Positions 61,696 to 64,000 of a stretch of 64,000 nt of DNA are shown in pieces (position 1 is the stretch's first letter; every line of letters begins with the position of its first letter). Below the pieces are notes generated by a model. The model did not search any database. It was not told the DNA's origin and saw nothing but the letters and a program-made list of their open reading frames with translations. The stretch spans positions 682,001-746,000 of the forward strand of contig OY969923.1 in NCBI GenBank assembly GCA_963704615.1, given 5' to 3'. The translations under genes and the position numbers were made by a program. The stretch comes from Bog-756 sp963704615. GTDB lineage: Bacteria > Actinomycetota > Acidimicrobiia > Acidimicrobiales > RAAP-2.

Positions 61696-61809
61696 ATGAA
61701 GGTTCGACCAAGTGTCAAGCCGATGTGTGAGAAGTGCAAGGTGATCCGCCGCCACCGGCGGGTGTTCGTCATCTGCGAGAACCCGCGCCACAAGCAGCGC
61801 CAGGGCTGA
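61696..61809 (+). CDS. rpmJ: 50S ribosomal protein L36
   Basis: 37 aa. MKVRPSVKPMCEKCKVIRRH with Cys11, Cys14, Cys27 and His32 forming a complete zinc ribbon. ATG 61696 is chosen over ATG 61693 because it gives the canonical N-terminus and better spacing to GAGGA. Upstream lies the 25-bp duplication. Confidence 0.97.
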   Translation: MKVRPSVKPMCEKCKVIRRHRRVFVICENPRHKQRQG

Positions 61810-61852
61810 CGCCGCCATCAGCGGGCGTCGTAAGTAAGAGAGAGAAGGAAAC

Positions 61853-62230
61853 GTGGCTCGAATTTCCGGTGTGGACATCCCCCGCGAGAAGAGGTTGGAG
61901 ATCGCCCTCACCTATATCTTCGGCATCGGCCGGACCACCTCGCACCAGGTCTGCGCGGCCACCGACACCAATCCGGACACCCGGGTCCGCGACCTCACCG
62001 ACGAAGAGGTGACCCGGCTCCGCAACTACATCGACGCCAACCTCCAGGTCGAGGGGGACCTTCGCCGCGACGTGTCCCAGGACATCAAGCGCAAGATGGA
62101 GATCGGCTGTTACCAGGGCATCCGGCACCGCAAGGGCCTCCCCGTCCACGGCCAGCGCACCCACACCAATGCCCGGACACGCAAGGGACCGAAGAAGACG
62201 GTCGCCGGAAAGAAGAAGGTTCGCAAGTAG
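61853..62230 (+). CDS. rpsM: 30S ribosomal protein S13
   Basis: 125 aa. ARISGVDIPREKRLEIALTY, GIGRTTSHQVC and GLPVHGQRTHTNARTRKGPK are canonical. Contacts P-site tRNA and the L5 bridge. GTG start behind GAAGGAA. rpsK follows without a gap. Confidence 0.97.
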   Translation: MARISGVDIPREKRLEIALTYIFGIGRTTSHQVCAATDTNPDTRVRDLTDEEVTRLRNYIDANLQVEGDLRRDVSQDIKRKMEIGCYQGIRHRKGLPVHGQRTHTNARTRKGPKKTVAGKKKVRK

Positions 62231-62638
62231 ATGCCCAAGACAACCAAGCCGGCCGCCGGCGCCCGGCGACCCCGCAAGCGGGAGCGCAAGAACATCACCT
62301 TCGGCGTCGCCCACATCAAGAGCTCCTTCAACAACACCATCGTCTCGATCGCCGACCCCGAGGGCAACGTGTTGGCCTGGGCGTCGGCCGGTAACGTGGG
62401 CTTCAAGGGATCGCGGAAGTCGACCCCCTTCGCCGCCCAGCTGGCCGCCGAGCAGTGCGCCAAGCGGGCCATGGAGCACGGCGTGCGCCGGGTCGATGTC
62501 CTGGTCCGCGGCCCGGGCTCCGGCCGCGAGACGGCCATCCGCTCGTTGGCCGCCGCCGGCATCGAGGTGGCTGGCATCAAGGACGTGACCCCCATACCCC
62601 ACAACGGCTGCCGCCCCAAAAAGCGGCGTCGGGTCTAG
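62231..62638 (+). CDS. rpsK: 30S ribosomal protein S11
   Basis: 135 aa. Platform protein. ITFGVAHIKSSFNNTIVSIA, GFKGSRKSTPFAAQLAAEQC and the C-terminal PHNGCRPKKRRRV are typical. Confidence 0.97.
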   Translation: MPKTTKPAAGARRPRKRERKNITFGVAHIKSSFNNTIVSIADPEGNVLAWASAGNVGFKGSRKSTPFAAQLAAEQCAKRAMEHGVRRVDVLVRGPGSGRETAIRSLAAAGIEVAGIKDVTPIPHNGCRPKKRRRV

Positions 62639-62653
62639 GGAACGAGGTTCACG

Positions 62654-63301
62654 ATGGCTCGATACACCGGACCCGTGTGCAGGCTCTGCCGCCGCGAGAG
62701 GACCAAGCTCTTCTTGAAGGGCGAACGCTGCTATTCCATGAAGTGCCCGGTCTCCGAGGCGGTGACCGATCGCCACAGCCGCGCCTACCCGCCGGGTGAG
62801 CACGGGCGCGACCGGATGCGCCAGGGCTCCGAGTACCTGGGCCAGCTGCGGGAGAAGCAGAAGGCGCGCCGGATCTACGGGCTGTTGGAGCGACAGTTCC
62901 ACAACCTCTACGTCGAGGCCAGCCGGGCCCCGGGTATCACCGGCGAGAACCTCCTGCGCATGCTCGAGCAGCGCCTCGACAACGTCGCTTTCCGGGCCGG
63001 GTGGGGGGCCAGCCGGGCCCAGGCCCGCCAGTTCGTCCGCCACGGCCACGTCCTGGTCAACGGCAAGCGGGTGACCATCCCGAGCTACCGGGTGCGCCAG
63101 GGCGACGTGGTCGCCCTCAAGCCGTCGTCACGGGAGATGTTCCACGTCCGGCGCAACATGGACACCCTCGACCGTCAGCTGCCCCCGTGGCTGGAGACGG
63201 TGGGCGACCGGTTCGAGGTCAGGGTGTTCTCCCTGCCGTTGCGCGAGCACATCGACGAGCCCGTCCAGGAGCAGCTCATCGTCGAGCTGTACTCCAAGTA
63301 G
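62654..63301 (+). CDS. rpsD: 30S ribosomal protein S4, zinc-binding form
   Basis: 215 aa. The N-terminal CRLCRRERTKLFLKGERC plus a following Cys form a four-cysteine zinc site. S4 RNA-binding domain MLEQRLDNVAFRAGWGASRA and RQFVRHGHVLVNGKRV. Primary 16S binder, and repressor of the alpha operon in E. coli. Confidence 0.97.
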   Translation: MARYTGPVCRLCRRERTKLFLKGERCYSMKCPVSEAVTDRHSRAYPPGEHGRDRMRQGSEYLGQLREKQKARRIYGLLERQFHNLYVEASRAPGITGENLLRMLEQRLDNVAFRAGWGASRAQARQFVRHGHVLVNGKRVTIPSYRVRQGDVVALKPSSREMFHVRRNMDTLDRQLPPWLETVGDRFEVRVFSLPLREHIDEPVQEQLIVELYSK

Positions 63302-63359
63302 TCCTTCGCACATCCCTTACCGACAACGCGCACACCACGCCTGAGGAGTCACGATCAGC

Positions 63360-64000
63360 ATGCTCATCATCCAACGCCCCACCGTCGAGATCGTCGGTGA
63401 AGAAGAGGACAACCGCCAGCGGTTCGCCGTCGGGCCGCTCGACCCCGGATTCGGGCACACCCTGGGAAATTCCCTTCGCCGCACCCTTCTCTCGTCCATC
63501 CCCGGGGCATCGATCACCCAGGTCCGGTTCGACGAGGCCCTCCACGAGTTCACCACCCTCCCCGGGGTCAAAGAGGACGTCACCGACCTCATCCTCAACC
63601 TGAAGGACCTGCTGTTCCGGGTGCACAGCGACGAACCGGTGACCATCCGGTTGGACAAGCGCGGTCCCGGGGACGCCACTGCGGCTGACCTCCAGGTGAC
63701 CGCCGACGTCGAGGTGCTCAGCCCCTCCCAGCACATCGCCTCTCTCAACGCCAAGGGCCGGTTGGCCGTCGACCTCACCGTGGAGCGGGGTCGGGGCTAC
63801 CTGTCGGCCGACAAGTCCAAGCGCTCGGCCACCATCGGGGTGATCCCGGTGGACGCCATCTTCTCGCCGGTCCGCCGGGTGGCCTTCACCGTCGAGCCGG
63901 TCCGGGTGGAGCAGTCCACCGACTTCGACCGGTTGGTCCTCGACATCGAGACCGACGGTTCGCTCACCCCGCGGGAGGCGCTGGCCTCGGCCGGCGACAC
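63360..64000 (+). CDS. rpoA: DNA-directed RNA polymerase subunit alpha, 3' end beyond window
   Basis: 213 codons visible. MLIIQRPTVEIV start, assembly domain motif FGHTLGNSLRRTLLSSIPGA and FTVEPVRVEQSTDFDRLVLD. The C-terminal domain that contacts promoters and regulators lies past the window end. GAGGAG lies 11 nt before ATG 63360. Last visible gene of the alpha operon. Confidence 0.97.
   Translation, partial: MLIIQRPTVEIVGEEEDNRQRFAVGPLDPGFGHTLGNSLRRTLLSSIPGASITQVRFDEALHEFTTLPGVKEDVTDLILNLKDLLFRVHSDEPVTIRLDKRGPGDATAADLQVTADVEVLSPSQHIASLNAKGRLAVDLTVERGRGYLSADKSKRSATIGVIPVDAIFSPVRRVAFTVEPVRVEQSTDFDRLVLDIETDGSLTPREALASAGD

Overview
The window is a very GC-rich chromosomal segment, almost certainly from an actinobacterium. 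An Acidimicrobiia-like lineage is my best guess, but that is an inference from gene content and no 16S gene is present. Supporting signs are the crotonyl-CoA carboxylase/reductase plus ethylmalonyl-CoA mutase pair, an acyl-CoA carboxylase epsilon-like small subunit, an MptB-type polyprenol-phosphate mannosyltransferase, a TTG-initiated rpoB, and many genes whose -10 box lies 6-8 nt before the start codon (leaderless mRNAs). No insertion sequences, prophage genes or CRISPR arrays were seen.

Layout. (1) 1-8.9 kb: an acyl-CoA carbon-assimilation cluster with thiolase (cut by the window edge), crotonyl-CoA carboxylase/reductase, methylmalonyl/ethylmalonyl-CoA epimerase, a GIY-YIG-like protein, propionyl-CoA carboxylase beta plus a small epsilon-like subunit, ethylmalonyl-CoA mutase and 3-hydroxybutyryl-CoA dehydrogenase. 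Together these cover much of the ethylmalonyl-CoA pathway and the propionyl-CoA carboxylation that follows it. (2) 8.9-30.1 kb: housekeeping and accessory genes, including an HSL-type hydrolase, an S51-like protein, two cyclophilins, lysC, asd, phoU, a type II NADH dehydrogenase, rmuC, a UDP-sulfoquinovose synthase homologue, citrate synthase, acyl-CoA thioesterase, a GH1 glycosidase, GtrA, two membrane proteins, yajQ, tRNA-Tyr, an MptB-like mannosyltransferase and a GNAT. (3) 30.2-43.0 kb: tRNA-Thr, tRNA-Met, rpmG, tRNA-Trp, secE-nusG-rplK-rplA, an L10 leader, rplJ-rplL, then rpoB-rpoC behind two tandem sigma-A promoters. (4) 43.1-48.0 kb: rpsL-rpsG-fusA-tuf-rpsJ. (5) 48.0-64 kb: a new promoter and a hairpin-rich leader, then the S10/spc/alpha run rplCDWB-rpsS-rplV-rpsC-rplP-rpmC-rpsQ-rplNXE-rpsZ-rpsH-rplFR-rpsE-rpmD-rplO-secY-adk-map-infA-rpmJ-rpsMKD-rpoA, with rpoA cut by the window end.

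Most unusual observations. Many translation and transcription proteins carry long acidic, low-complexity extensions: NusG at the N-terminus; L10, L4, L22, S3, L29 and, mildly, RpoC at the C-terminus. L29 is 173 aa against a usual 65-80. Short tandem-repeat arrays sit at gene 3' ends: 13 bp x10 over the yajQ stop, 29-30 bp x4 over the rpmG stop, and 24 nt x3 just before the rplJ stop. infA aligns best with initiation at a CTG codon that has an ideally spaced Shine-Dalgarno. The rplC leader holds two perfect 12-bp hairpins. Thirteen genes share a leaderless promoter layout.
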